Source: Mytilisepta virgata
Lineage: Eukaryota; Mollusca; Bivalvia; Mytilida; Mytilidae
DNA: 64,000 nucleotides
Direction of reading: 5' to 3'
NCBI GenBank assembly: GCA_028015205.1
Contig: CM051521.1
Coordinates: 66,014,314 to 66,078,313 of the forward strand
The position numbers were made by a program, and so were the translations under genes. Below the pieces are notes generated by a model, which was not told where the DNA came from, did no database searches, and worked only from the letters and a program-made list of their open reading frames with translations. Shown here one piece after another: positions 32,821 through 43,253 of the stretch (its first letter is position 1; every line of letters starts with the position of its first letter).

Positions 32821-35470
32821 AGGTAAGGAAACTAAATATAGAATATTGGAAAAAATTTACTAATGATGAATGGATTCTTGATACTATAAAGGGTTATCAA
32901 ATTGAATTTTTCAGTACTCTTTCCAAAGCTCTGTTCCTAATGAAATTTCATTCTCAGAGACAGAAGCTGAACTTGTAGATATAGAAGTTAATACTCTTAT
33001 TCAAAAGGGTGCTATTGAACAAGTATTTGAAAATTCAGGTGAATTCATTTCAAATTTGTTTTTAGTTCCTAAAAAAGATGGATCTTTAAGACCTGTTATT
33101 AATCTAAAAAGATTAAATGAATTTGTGATTTATAATCATTTTAAGCAAGAAAACTTAAATTTTGCATTGGAAATGATACAGAAAAATGACTACTCGGATC
33201 GTCAAAAATGATGATGAATTGTATTGTGGAGTATAACATTACATATAATATAAACAAAAAAGTCATTATTTACTTTCTTTATTACGATAACAACAATTAA
33301 TGTAACAATATCAGTAATACTGATAGCAACAAGGCAAGCACTAAAAACCAGTTATCAGTGATGGATAATATATATGATAATATGAAGATGTCATAAAAAA
33401 GCATAAAGCGTGGCTGGCATTGTGGAAAATGATAGTTCAGCAAAAATCGGTGCATATATGATACCATAAGTAGCTTTGCCAAGCCATAATACAAGCTATC
33501 ATCTCCTAATTGTGTTTATATCATTATTCTTTGATCAGTAATGCTTCTTTGATCAGCCGATAGATTGTCTATAATGAGCTTGTTCTTCAACAAAAACAAT
33601 GTTCTAACTACTGTCTTTCAAGTTGAATTAATTGGTAAGTAAACATGATTGACGCTTTTATTTATAATACTTTAAATGAAACATATTGTTGTTTTTACAA
33701 TTTGGAGTTAACAAAAAGATATACTTCTAACCATGATATTGTAACTTTTCGCTGAGTCTGTTAGTGTTACGGTCCGAGTTGTCTTTTTCTGACGGTCCGA
33801 GTTGTCCTTACAAGTTAACTTTTAAATGAACCTAATATTGTTAGTGTTACGGTCCGAGTTGTTTTTTTTTTCTGGCGGTCCGAGTTTCTTTTTCTGACGG
33901 TCCGAGTTGTCTTTACGTCGGGCCGAGTGGTGCTGGGCCGAGTGGTCCGCGGGCCGATATGTCCCCTATTCTATATGACATCTATAGATATGAAAGATGC
34001 CTATTTTAGTACAAGTATTCATCCTAATTACAGGAAATTCTTGGCTTTCTATTGGAGAAATAAATTATACAGATTCAAAGTTCTCCCCTTTGGGTTAGCT
34101 TCAGCACCAAGAACTTTTACAAAAGTTCTAAGACCAATTTTTGCAGCCTTTAGAAGGAATGGAATTAAATGTTGCTATTATATTGATGATTCCTTAATAG
34201 CAAATAAAATATATGAGGTTTGCAGAGATGAAACCCAATGGATGGTTCAAGAGTTTGAACAACTTGGTTTTACTGTTAATGTTAAAAAATCTGTTTTGAT
34301 CCCCACTAAGAAAATAGTTTTCTTTGGGTTGATTATTGACTCTGCTGAATTTAAAGTTTTCCTGACGGAGGAAAAAATTCAGAAAATTCTTGATCTTGGT
34401 GAAAAACTTTTAAATCAGAGTATTATAACTATTAGACAGTTAGCTTCATTTATTGGTCTTGTAGTTCATGCTTTTAATGCAATTTTATTAGGACATTTGA
34501 ATTACAGAGCTTTGGAAAGAGATAAAATAAAAAATCTGGAATATTCAAAAAATTATGATAATTCTATGGTTCTTTCTTCTAATAGTAGAACTGAAATTAA
34601 TTGGTGGCTTGTTAATGTAAAACATTTGAATGGGAAGCCCATAAGACAGAAACAAATTGATTTCTGGATAGAAACAGATGCCTCCTTAGCAGGCTGGGGC
34701 ACTCGTTTTGGACAAAAATTTAGAGGTGGCTGGTGGTCAATAGTAGAATCCATTCACCATATAAATTATTTGGAATTATTGGCAATATTTTTATCCTTGA
34801 AGTCATTTTTTACGAATTCAAGGTTATGCCATGTAGGTATCAAGTGTGATAATTCCACTGCAGTTTCATACATAAATTGCATGGGTGGGATGACATCCAA
34901 TGACTTAGACAGTTTATCATCTGAAATATGGAAGTGGTGTTCAGATAGAAATATTTTTCGGACAGCCCAGTATATTCCTGGTGCTCAGAATTTTCATGCA
35001 GATACTATGTCAAGGAACTTTTTTGATTCCAAAGAATGGAAACTAAAAACAGATATATTTCAAAGAATTTGTAGTCATTTCTTTTTGCCTGATATTGATC
35101 TGTTTGCTTTAAGACTGAACTATCAAATCGAAACATTTGTATCCTGGTCTTATGATCCAGAAGCTTTCAACGCTGATGCTTTCTCAATATCATGGTCTGA
35201 GTATCAGTTTTACATTTTTTCCTCCCTTTAGATTAATAGGGAGGATATTGAATAAAATTGCAGATGATGAAGTTGATAAAGGAATTATCATTGTTCCATT
35301 TTGGCCTTCTCAAAATTGGTTTCCTTTATTAATTTCAGCTTTAATTTCTACTCCTGTCAGATTACCAGGACACAAGGACCTACTGGTCATGCCGCATTCA
35401 GGAGAAATGCACCCATTAATAGAGAAATTGACATTAGTCGCCCGTGTTGTATCAGGAAATATTTGGAAAG
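32821..35470 (+). pseudogene. DIRS reverse transcriptase / RNase H ORF (interrupted)
   Basis: The first part (to 33192) has LFLVPKKDGSLRPVINLKRL, the RT fingers motif, after a shift near 32920. The frame is then cut by a 778-bp insertion and resumes at 33974 with SIDMKDAYFS, FGLASAPRTFTK and the catalytic box YYIDDS. RNase H follows: acidic residues in ETDASLAGWG, the YLELLA glutamate, KCDNSTAVSYIN, and HADTMSR. One more shift near 35218 (poly-T/C) moves the DIRS-specific C-terminal part (RLIGRILNKIADDEVDKG, then RLPGHKDLLVMPHSG) into another frame. The catalytic residues are kept, but the product cannot be made. Confidence 0.88.
33190..33973. mobile_element. 778-bp insertion in the DIRS RT, with GGTCCGAGTTGTC arrays
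   Basis: The reading frame is restored if 33193-33970 plus one CTA is removed: CTA stands on both sides (33190-33192 and 33971-33973), a 3-bp candidate duplication. The right 210 bp contain about seven copies of a motif (G/ACGGTCCGAGTTGTCTTTTT, later GGGCCGAGTGGT) roughly 20-25 bp apart. At the left end one inverted copy is seen (ACTCGGATCGTC). No frame over 65 codons is convincing, so it is non-autonomous; its superfamily is unknown. Confidence 0.6.
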
Positions 35471-36413
35471 TAAAGGACTTTCAACGCAGACAGCCAACAT
35501 CATCACTTCTTCCTGGAGACCGTCAACAAATAAACAGTATGAACTGTGCTGGAAGAAATGGACACTTTGGTGTTGTCAACGGAAAGTTAATCAGTTTTGA
35601 CCGTCTGAAACTGAAGTGTTAAATTTTATGTCATTTTTATGTGAACATAAATGTTCTTATTCAGTTTTGAACACATACAAGTCTATGTTAATTCAGACTT
35701 TGAAGTTTTTTGATGTTAGTTGGGTTTCAAACCCATCCTTTATAACTAGATTTTCGAAGGGTTATTATAATGTTAACCCCCCTATTCCAAAATGTAGATA
35801 CACTTGGGATGTTGATAAAATCTTATTATTTTTAAGTAGTCTAATGCCAGTAGATGCATTATCTCTGAAAATGTTAACTTTTAAGCTGATTACTTTGGTG
35901 GCTCTTACAACTGCTTATAGAGCACAAACTTTATTAGCCTTAGATACAAGTTATATGGCTGTTTATGTGGATAAGGTAGTTTTTCAAATTCACACTGTTT
36001 TGAAAACTTCTAGACCTGGTATTCCTATCCCAAGGGTAGTTTTGTATAAGTACAATAAACCAGAATTGTGTGTTTTAGTTACTTTACTTGAATATTTAAA
36101 AAGAACGGCAGAATTACGTAAAGTTTCGAATCTATTTATTTCTTTCAAAAGTTTTGATAAAGTAACCACTTGCACTTTAGCCAGATGGTTGAAATGCGTT
36201 CTTGTTTTAGCTGATCCAAATTATTCAAAATTTACAGCTCATTCTTTTCTTGGCACTGCAGCATCAGTAGCCTTTTCAGCAGGTGTTTCTCTGCAGGAAA
36301 TATTAAGCACAGCCAACTGGAATAATGCTAAAACATTTCATAAAGTTTATCACAAGAAGATTTCTTCAATGAATAATTTTGCAAATTCAGTTTTGAATAG
36401 TAAGAGTCAATGA
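35301..36413 (+). pseudogene. DIRS tyrosine recombinase (one in-frame stop; catalytic Arg lost)
   Basis: One continuous frame except for TGA at 35598-35600. The N-terminal SAM-like part has YLESKGLSTQTA and SSWRPSTNKQYE. The catalytic part has the first arginine in TAYRAQTLLAL, then TAHSFLGTAAS where the family has H-x-x-R: the arginine position reads Leu. The nucleophile follows in FHKVYHKK. The enzyme in DIRS elements inserts the circular intermediate. The missing second arginine and the stop both predict inactivity. Length (~370 codons) is usual. It overlaps the RT/RNase H C-terminus in another frame, as is common in DIRS. Confidence 0.85.
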
Positions 36414-36610
36414 TTATATTATTACTGTAATATGACAGTTTAGTATTATATCAGTATGATAGAGTTATATTTGATGTGTTGGGACATTTATTAATGATCA
36501 CTATTCTTGAGAGTTTTGCTATGTTTCTGTAATAAATATATATACAGATTTTATGTGTTTTAAGGCATAAACCACTGTAAACGTTTTCTGTTTGTGTCAA
36601 CTCTTTGAAT

Positions 36611-36745
36611 ATGCTATATAATACCATCGAAGAGCCGAGGGCTATTATGTATTAGAATGTTCTCTCATCCAAGCATACCCCTAGGGATGTGAAGGATGAG
36701 AGTCATTCTTATAATAGAGCCAGAGGCTCAAGAGGGTATTATGTA
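36611..36745. repeat. DIRS internal complementary region (ICR)
   Basis: 36611-36658 is the reverse complement of the outer left end (ATGCTATATAATACC...GAGCCGAGGGCTATTATG). 36656-36740 is the reverse complement of the outer right end (TGTTCTCTCATCCAAGCATA...CTATTATAAG). They overlap by AAT. This is the template that lets DIRS RNA regenerate complete ends through a circular intermediate, and its presence fixes both element boundaries. Confidence 0.92.
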
Positions 36746-36796
36746 CCCTCCCAGTCCCAACCCAAGTTTTTTGTTGAACACAAACAGGCTTTTAAA

Positions 36797-36850
36797 AATG
36801 ATTTGCACAGGTGCGTGCTGTGTTTATATATGGTACATATGAGTCACATG
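36797..36850. repeat. DIRS right ITR, inner portion
   Basis: AAATGATTTGCACAGGTGCG...TATGAGTCACATG is the reverse complement of the inner part of the left ITR. The repeat is cut after CACATG by the nested element and resumes at 41316. Confidence 0.88.
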
Positions 36851-36885
36851 TATGAAAGGCCGTTTATGTCAAAAACGATATAAAA

Positions 36886-37212
36886 TAACGCGTTAAAATT
36901 TTAACGCGATAAATACCCGTTTAACGCGATAAAACCACATTTAACGCGTTAAAAATAAGAACATTGAAAAGAAATTGAAAAATGCCGTAAATTTTATCGC
37001 GTCATTCACTAACGGCTTAAATAAATTTTATATCGTAAATTTTAAGTCGCAAATTCTGATGCAGACTAGCCATTGATGTCTTTAAGAAGAATATCAACGC
37101 GTTAAGACATATTTTTAACGCGTTAAAACACCTATTTATCGCGTTAAAAAATACATTTAACGCGTTAAAACACATATTTAACGCGTTAAAACGCCAATTT
37201 AACGCGTTAAAA
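36886..37212. repeat. CGCG near-palindrome array, left subterminal block
   Basis: About 11 sites of type TTTAACGCGTTAAA or TTTATCGCGTTAAA, the best-spaced ones 20-21 bp apart. Confidence 0.95.
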
Positions 37213-37214
37213 AA

Positions 37215-37970
37215 AATTTAGTAAAATATAAACTTTTAGTCTAAAACATCAGAGATAATACTTAAATTGATTTCATTTGTCGTTTTTGAATGAGTTATTA
37301 GTTATTTAGAGACGTTTTAAAAGACTTATATGTAGTATTCAGTTTGGAAGTTATGAGATAATATACATATGACACTTGTTTATTTTATTATTGTTATAAT
37401 TTTGAATTTCAGGTAGATTTGTTGAAGGGTAAACTAGATTATAAAACCGTTAGATCAAATTGATAGTTTACAGGAACAGTTATTCAGGGTTGAGAGAACT
37501 AAAATGTTTTGAACATACAAAGACAGCAACCTTATAACAACTTTTTTTATACTGCAAATTTTGCATATTATGTCGAGGCAGTTAAAAGAAAAGTTTTCCA
37601 GTTCTTGGTGTGTATATTCACGTATTTAAAAGGATGACGAGTGTATGGATATCCCGTTTTTCTGTATCGAAAAATAAACTCCAGGTGTTTTTAAACTTGT
37701 GGGTTTTTTCTCTTACTTCATACGAATGATATACGTGGAAGAGGAAGCGATCTGATATTCTGCCAGCAATGAAATTATTCAAATAAAATCCTGATGTAAT
37801 AAACAAATAGCAATATGTAAGCAAGCAGACCACCGATTATCAGCGTTACGCGGTGTATCCCCCCCCCCCCCCCCACCCAATACAAACACACAACTTTATT
37901 ACTTAATCAAATGGGGAAGAATAATTAACATTAATGTCATACTTTAATTACAAATGATTAAAATGATGCA
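37215..37970. other. Interior of the nested element, no gene recognised
   Basis: AT-rich, with a poly-C run of 17 at 37859-37875. The minus-strand frame at 37618-37833 has no recognisable domain. Confidence 0.5.
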
Positions 37971-37974
37971 ATGT

Positions 37975-38150
37975 TTTATCGCGTATTTTAACGCGTTAAA
38001 AGATATTTTAACGCGATAAAAGGTGTTTTATCGCGTTAACATATATTTTAACGCGATAAAAGATGTTTTAACGCGATAAAAGGTATTTTAACGCGTTAAA
38101 AGTTATTTTTAAAAACATATATTAAAAGGTGTTTTATCGCGTTAAAAGAT
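37975..38150. repeat. CGCG near-palindrome array, internal block 1
   Basis: Eight sites, mostly 20 bp centre to centre, with spacers of type AAAAGATATTTT and AAAAGGTGTTTT. Confidence 0.95.
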
Positions 38151-39420
38151 ACTTTTAAAAACATATATATAGCTTTCAAACAATCTTTACATAATTTAAA
38201 AGCTCTGTCTTTCAATACGTGTTGTTTCATATACAAAGCCGTAAATTACGACTTGTTTAAAAGGCGGCAGTAAATAAGGCGGGACATGGAACATAGACAT
38301 ATACAATAATAATATTAATGGTATAAATGTTGAGGAAATAAAATAAATACAATATACAATATATGATACATGGATATATAAACGTGTTAGAATATATTCG
38401 ATGATTAGTGAAGTAAGAGGGAAAATAGGATGGAAAAAGTGGGTGGTCAATTGAGAGAATCCATTTTATCATTTATCACTCTAATGAACTTGCACAGTTT
38501 TTTTTAGTTTGGATTGCTTTGTTGTATTCATAAGTTTATTTTTTGTAAATTTTTTAGCTCAAAACTTTTTTTTCTAGTCTAGAGTCCGTTAAAATGTGTT
38601 TTATCGCGTTAAAAGATATTTTAACGCGATAAAAAGTGTTTTATCGCGTTAAAATATATTTTAACGCGATAAAAGGTGTGTTATCGCGTTAAAATATATT
38701 TTATCGCGTTAAAATATATTTTAACGCGATAAAAGATGTTTTAACGCGTTAAAAGATATTTTAACGCGATAAAAGGTGTTTTATCGCGTTAAAATCAATT
38801 TTAACGCGATAAAAGATGTTTTAACGCGATAAAAGATATTTTAACGCGATAAAAGGTGTTTATCGCGTTAAAATCAATTTTAACGCGTTAAAATATATTT
38901 TAACGCGATAAAAGATGTTTTAACGCGTTAAAAGATATTTTTAAAAACATATATATAGCTTTCAAACAATCTTTACTTAATTTGAAAGCTCTGTCTATCA
39001 AGAGGTCATACGTGTTGTTTCATATACAGGGCCGTAAATTACCACTTGTTTAAAAGGAGGCAATAAATAAGGCGGGACATGGAACATAGACATATACAAT
39101 AATAATATTAATGGTATAAATGTTGAGGAAATAAAATAAATACAATATACAATATACAATATACAATATATGATACATGGATATATAAACATGTTAGAAT
39201 AAATGTGATGACTAGTGAAGTAAGAGGGAAAATATGATGGAAAAAGTGGGTGGTTAATTGAGAGAATCCATTTTATCATCCATAACTCTAATGAACTTGC
39301 ACAGTTTTTTTTTAGTTTGGATTGCTTTGTTGTATTCATAAGTTCATTAAACTTTAAAATATTACAATTTTTTGTAATTTTTTTAGCTGAAAACTGGTTT
39401 TTTTCTAGTCTAGAGTCCGT
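38150..39420. repeat. Direct duplication within the nested element
   Basis: 38150-38594 and 38936-39420 share long text: TATATATAGCTTTCAAACAA, CGTGTTGTTTCATATACA, AAGGCGGGACATGGAACATA, GAGAGAATCCATTTTATCAT and CTAGTCTAGAGTCCGT, with the palindrome block 38590-38935 between them. Minus-strand frames of 84 and 167 codons run through it; they are Tyr/Ile-rich and unrecognised. The stretch SWKRKKWQDKALKSVQLL of the longer frame is charged and protein-like but could be chance. Confidence 0.75.
38590..38938. repeat. CGCG near-palindrome array, internal block 2 (densest)
   Basis: About 17 sites with an almost constant 20-bp period, alternating TTTATCGCGTTAAAA and TTTTAACGCGATAAAA. Spacers alternate GATATT, GGTGTT, TATATT and GATGTT. 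Confidence 0.95.
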
Positions 39421-40890
39421 CAAGGACACCAGAAGCTGAACAGATTTAAGTGCTTTATCCTGCCATTTCTTCCTTTTCCAGCTTAGTTTACTACGTTTCA
39501 CAGTGATATCAAGGGATGCAAAAAATGGCTTATAACGATTTAAGAAATATTTTGTGTCAGCAAAAATGCATGTTAGTATTCATATTATGTACCTACAAAG
39601 TTCATATTAGATTTGTGGAAGTGCGATCAAAGTCGAGTTGACTACCCATCACATGAAAAGATTTATTCTAACACCCCTTCTGTGACTGGTTGGTCCAGAA
39701 TATTTTAATTGTAAACATTTCCAAAAATTTACGATGAAAGACCGCCACCATGTTATCAAGAAATTTGAAGGACCCCTCTTTTCATGTGATAGATATCATA
39801 ACTTCGATCGCTATTCAACAAATCAATCATTGGAATAGTTAGTTCCCTCACATCGAAACAAACAGAAAGTTGTGAGAGTTTTCATGCATTTTGATGCTCA
39901 AAGACCATGTAGAATTAAATAAATTATTATAAATTATCACTCGGTAATAACTAATATAATAAAAATCACCTTGCCATTCATGTCAAAGGTGAGTTCTTCA
40001 TGTTTGACCCGGCCGGTAATTGTGTTATCTATACGTTTTTTAATAGTCTTAATACTTTTTTGCCAGTCCGCTGCAACAGGCAATAGATGGCAATTAATGG
40101 CCTACATGTTTCAATTTAAATAAATCTACAGCCCTATCATATACAACATAAATTCGACCCTTATTTTGGTCCACTCATTTTCTTGATTACTAACTTTCAA
40201 ACAAAACAAAAATACATGTAAGGTAACCAATCAAACAATTTGCAAATGCAGTATGTCTCTGTTCTTTTATTGATAATTTTAAATTACACAAATGTATTTT
40301 AAAAGAAATAAATCATGACAGAAAGCATATTGGCAAGCTCCTCTCATTTGCTCAGACATCAAATATGATCCAATGACGTGACAGTTTACAATAGTACATG
40401 ACAAACAGAAAATTTCAGAACATAAGCATTAAAAAAATAACAGTTCAAAGATACTTACTTATCTTAGTTATTGTAAATTTTTGGTATGCTATATACGTAT
40501 TTCAAGGAGTTGCCTCTAAACGGTAAAAGGTGCACTCACAAAAAATTACGAAAGAGAAAACTAATTTTAACTAAGAAAATCTACTATATGTGCAATGCAA
40601 AGAATAAACCTCTCTGTTTCTATCGGGTTTGAATTTTCCTTAATACTGATAATTTCCGTAAATTGAGTCTTTTGGTGTCTAGTTTGTTAAAATCAGATAT
40701 GTAACCACTTAATAATATTTTTTTTAATTTAACTTGTAATTCATATCTTGACTTTCATTTCGAAATTGACGACACAGAGATAATATTACAAACAAAAGCC
40801 TAAATTTACTTTTCATATATAATAATAATGTACAAGAAGGGGTCTAGACCTGGACAAAAAACTAAAACATGCACATAACAAATATTAACT
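39421..40890. other. Interior of the nested element, no gene recognised
   Basis: AT-rich unique sequence between block 2 and the right subterminal block. I found no transposase motif on either strand. Confidence 0.5.
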
Positions 40891-40892
40891 GT

Positions 40893-41285
40893 ATATTTAA
40901 CGCGTTAAAAGTATATTTAACGCGATAAACGAATATTTAACGCGATAAAAGAATGTTTAACGCGTTAAAAGAATGTTTAACGCGATAAAAGAATATTTAA
41001 CGCGATAAAAATATTTTACCTGATGTAAATTACTGGCTTCTGTATACTTTTTTTTTTATCGCGATAAACATTTCAATTGTGATATAAATGAATTTAAGTC
41101 TTAGATTTTAACGCGATAGCATATTTTGCTATCTAACGCGTTAAAATTTAACGCGTTAAAGACGGTTTTAACGCGTTAAAAAAGGGAATTTATTTATCGC
41201 GATAAAGTTATCGTTTTACGCGTTAAAACAGGATTTAACGCGTTAAAATGACATTTATCACGTTAAATGTTAACGCGTTAGTTTA
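40893..41285. repeat. CGCG near-palindrome array, right subterminal block
   Basis: About 15 sites, the first six at 20 bp spacing (spacer GAATATTT). The last is part of the right terminal inverted repeat (TTAACGCGTTAGTTTATACC). Confidence 0.95.
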
Positions 41286-41315
41286 TACCGTTTCTGACAT
41301 GAAAGGCCTTTCATA

Positions 41316-41496
41316 CACATGACACACAGGTCAAAATATGGTACTATTTTGACTTCTTTGAATCAGTTATCTTGTTATGCCTCACCGCACTCGGCAAATG
41401 ATATGCTATATAATACCCTCTTGAGCCTCTGGCTCTATTATAAGAATGACTCTCATCCTTCACATCCCTAGGGGTATGCTTGGATGAGAGAACATT
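41316..41496. repeat. DIRS right ITR, outer portion
   Basis: Resumes after the nested element: CACATGACACACAGGTCAAA ... TTGTTATGCCTCACCGCACT ... GGATGAGAGAACATT. It matches the inverted left ITR, and its outermost ~85 bp match the ICR. The right-end-specific segment (CTTCACATCCCTAGGGGTAT) is absent from the left ITR, as expected from ICR structure. Confidence 0.9.
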
Positions 41497-43140
41497 ATTT
41501 GTTTTTCAGAGACTGAAATTGGGAAATTGTTCCTATAAGGTTTATGCATACTTAATGGAGATGTTACTTGAATATCGTGATATGGGTATTTTTTGTGACC
41601 TGATTTTTACAGTCATACATTTTTGTACAATGTCCCATTTGATAAACTTTCGCTTGTCGACATGCTGCATTGACATAGATATTTCCCAATATTTCTGAAC
41701 CGTTTACGAGAACTGATTTTATTGTATGGTGTTATAAAAGCAAGGACGTATATTCGTTATACGTCCTTGTAAAAGGCATTCGGTTTCATTAAATAAAAAA
41801 GATATAAAAAAAAGAAAGACTTCTTACCTGCGGTGATAAGTCCTCCCAGTATCAGGTCAGTCAGGGGTAGTTTGAATCATATTTATATAAAATGAACAAT
41901 TGCAACACAAAAAGAATTTTTTTTTAATTTATGACTTAGCAAATGAAATAATATCTATTATTACATATTATGTCTGATACATTAATGTCTTCCTTGTATC
42001 AATATTGTATTAAATCTACAATATGATGTAAGGACAGAATATAAAATAATTAAAAGATAAAACACCACATTTATAATAAAAAGTATCTGAGTTGCATATT
42101 CACCCAATAAAATCAAATCTATCTATAAAGAAATACAACTCTTTTAAATTTTTTTTAAAACAAGAACACCTACAAAAAAGAAAAAAGACAACTGGACAGT
42201 CATGATCCCCGGCCAGGAGCAATACCCTGCAAAAATGAATTTAACTGGTTATAATAACAAAAATATACATGTTTTTACATTTAAATTTGAGATGGACGGG
42301 TTTACAGTTTTAGAAAAAATTACGCTATAACACACCCGCCGCGAAATCACAGAACGAAATCAGTGCCATCTTTTGATAGATATCATCCTGAAACAAATTT
42401 CCTCTCTTAGTAAGTGACCTTGTCGACTCTTTCATTTTCATTCCTTTGCGTAAGGGCGAGGCAAAATTCAATATACATATAAAAATTTAAGGAAATGGGG
42501 TAAGCATCAATGAACTTATAATGGCCCCTTTGACCCTTTTATTTTGGAAACGGTGAAAGATACAAAACAAATTCTGCAGTAACCGTTTTGTTGGGGTTTT
42601 CGTGAGGAATCATTAAACAAAATTCATCAAATCCGATGAGGAATTAAAAAGTTTCAAAAATTAGCGCGTCACCTTATATCTCAAAAACGATAACAGATAT
42701 AAACAAAAACAGATCGAAAGTGATTTTTTTCTTTTCCAGCAAAGAACATATAAACAAGTCCCATAAAAATCAGACAAAAATCAAAAAAATTAGACCAATA
42801 CAGTTAAGCATAAAATATTATTGGAGAATTTTTTTATGATATACATGTATTATCTTATGGGAATAGTAAATTATCCTTTCGCAGAATACCAATACCAACA
42901 GTTTCGAAACTATTTCGATACATCCAGTGTTTAAAGGGGTGGGACATGAACCCTGAGGATATCCAAGCTTTTCACAAAGAATAAAAAATGTTTATAATTA
43001 AGGGCCAAGGATCTCAATGTCTTTTGTTGATTTTTTACGAGGCAATACCCCCATTCCCCGGGCAATGTGTAAAATCATTTATTGTACTTCCCTGCGTCTA
43101 TATCACCCTGCTCAGCTGCTCTGTAATCTCTGTATTAGGA
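41497..43140. other. Unannotated DNA 5' of AGXT2 beyond the DIRS insertion
   Basis: If the pre-insertion order is kept, this contains the original distal promoter of AGXT2. A perfect 12-bp stem CAAGGACGTATA / TATACGTCCTTG lies at 41741-41769. Frames of 72-76 codons have no recognisable domains. No exon is supported. Confidence 0.45.
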
Positions 43141-43164
43141 GACATTATCCGCGACAGCAAGACT

Positions 43165-43226
43165 TATAAGCGACGTCACAATATGAGAGCAGTACTTATT
43201 AGCGACGTCACAATGTGAGAGCAGAC
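43165..43226. repeat. Tandem AGCGACGTCACAATRTGAGA pair
   Basis: Two ~32-bp copies containing GACGTCA, a CRE-like core, at about 43172 and 43203. Regulatory meaning is unproven. Confidence 0.6.
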
Positions 43227-43253
43227 GTTATCGAGCTTACCTCCAGGAGGATA

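Larger units (their letters stand above)
36845..41321. mobile_element. Nested 4.465-kb element with CGCG near-palindrome arrays (TIR, 6-bp duplication)
   Basis: The element proper is 36851-41315. The ends read TATGAAAGGCC...ATGTCA...AAACG...TATAAA...TAACGCGTT and match in inverted orientation over 44 bp with about five differences. CACATG flanks both sides (36845-36850, 41316-41321), and removing the insert restores the DIRS right ITR exactly. Inside are about 50 copies of a 14-bp near-palindrome TTTWACGCGWTAAA in four blocks, two of them subterminal. A ~450-bp segment is duplicated (38150-38594 and 38936-39420). No transposase is recognised. A 6-bp duplication with TATGAAAGGCC ends matches no superfamily I can name with confidence. 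Confidence 0.85.
30938..41496 (+). mobile_element. DIRS-type tyrosine-recombinase retrotransposon (defective, twice interrupted)
   Basis: The diagnostic DIRS layout is present in order: left inverted terminal repeat, gag-like ORF, RT/RNase H, tyrosine recombinase, an internal complementary region (ICR) holding complements of both outer ends, and the right ITR. Subtracting two later insertions leaves about 5.3 kb, normal for the group. DIRS elements replicate through circular DNA and integrate by recombinase without target duplication, and none is seen. The ends share a trinucleotide: ATT at both 30938-30940 and 41494-41496, present once (AAT) at the ICR junction 36656-36658. All ORFs carry shifts or stops, so the copy is dead. 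It lies immediately upstream of AGXT2 exon 1, in opposite transcriptional orientation. Confidence 0.92.

Noticed and set aside
36886..41285. CGCG palindrome arrays as a CRISPR array
   Set aside because: The repeats are 14-bp near-palindromes with only 6-8 bp spacers that themselves recur, no cas genes are present, and the context is an animal genome with transposon ends.
41480..41698. First exon of a gene right of the DIRS element
   Set aside because: The frame begins inside the DIRS terminus, has no recognisable domain and no clear donor.
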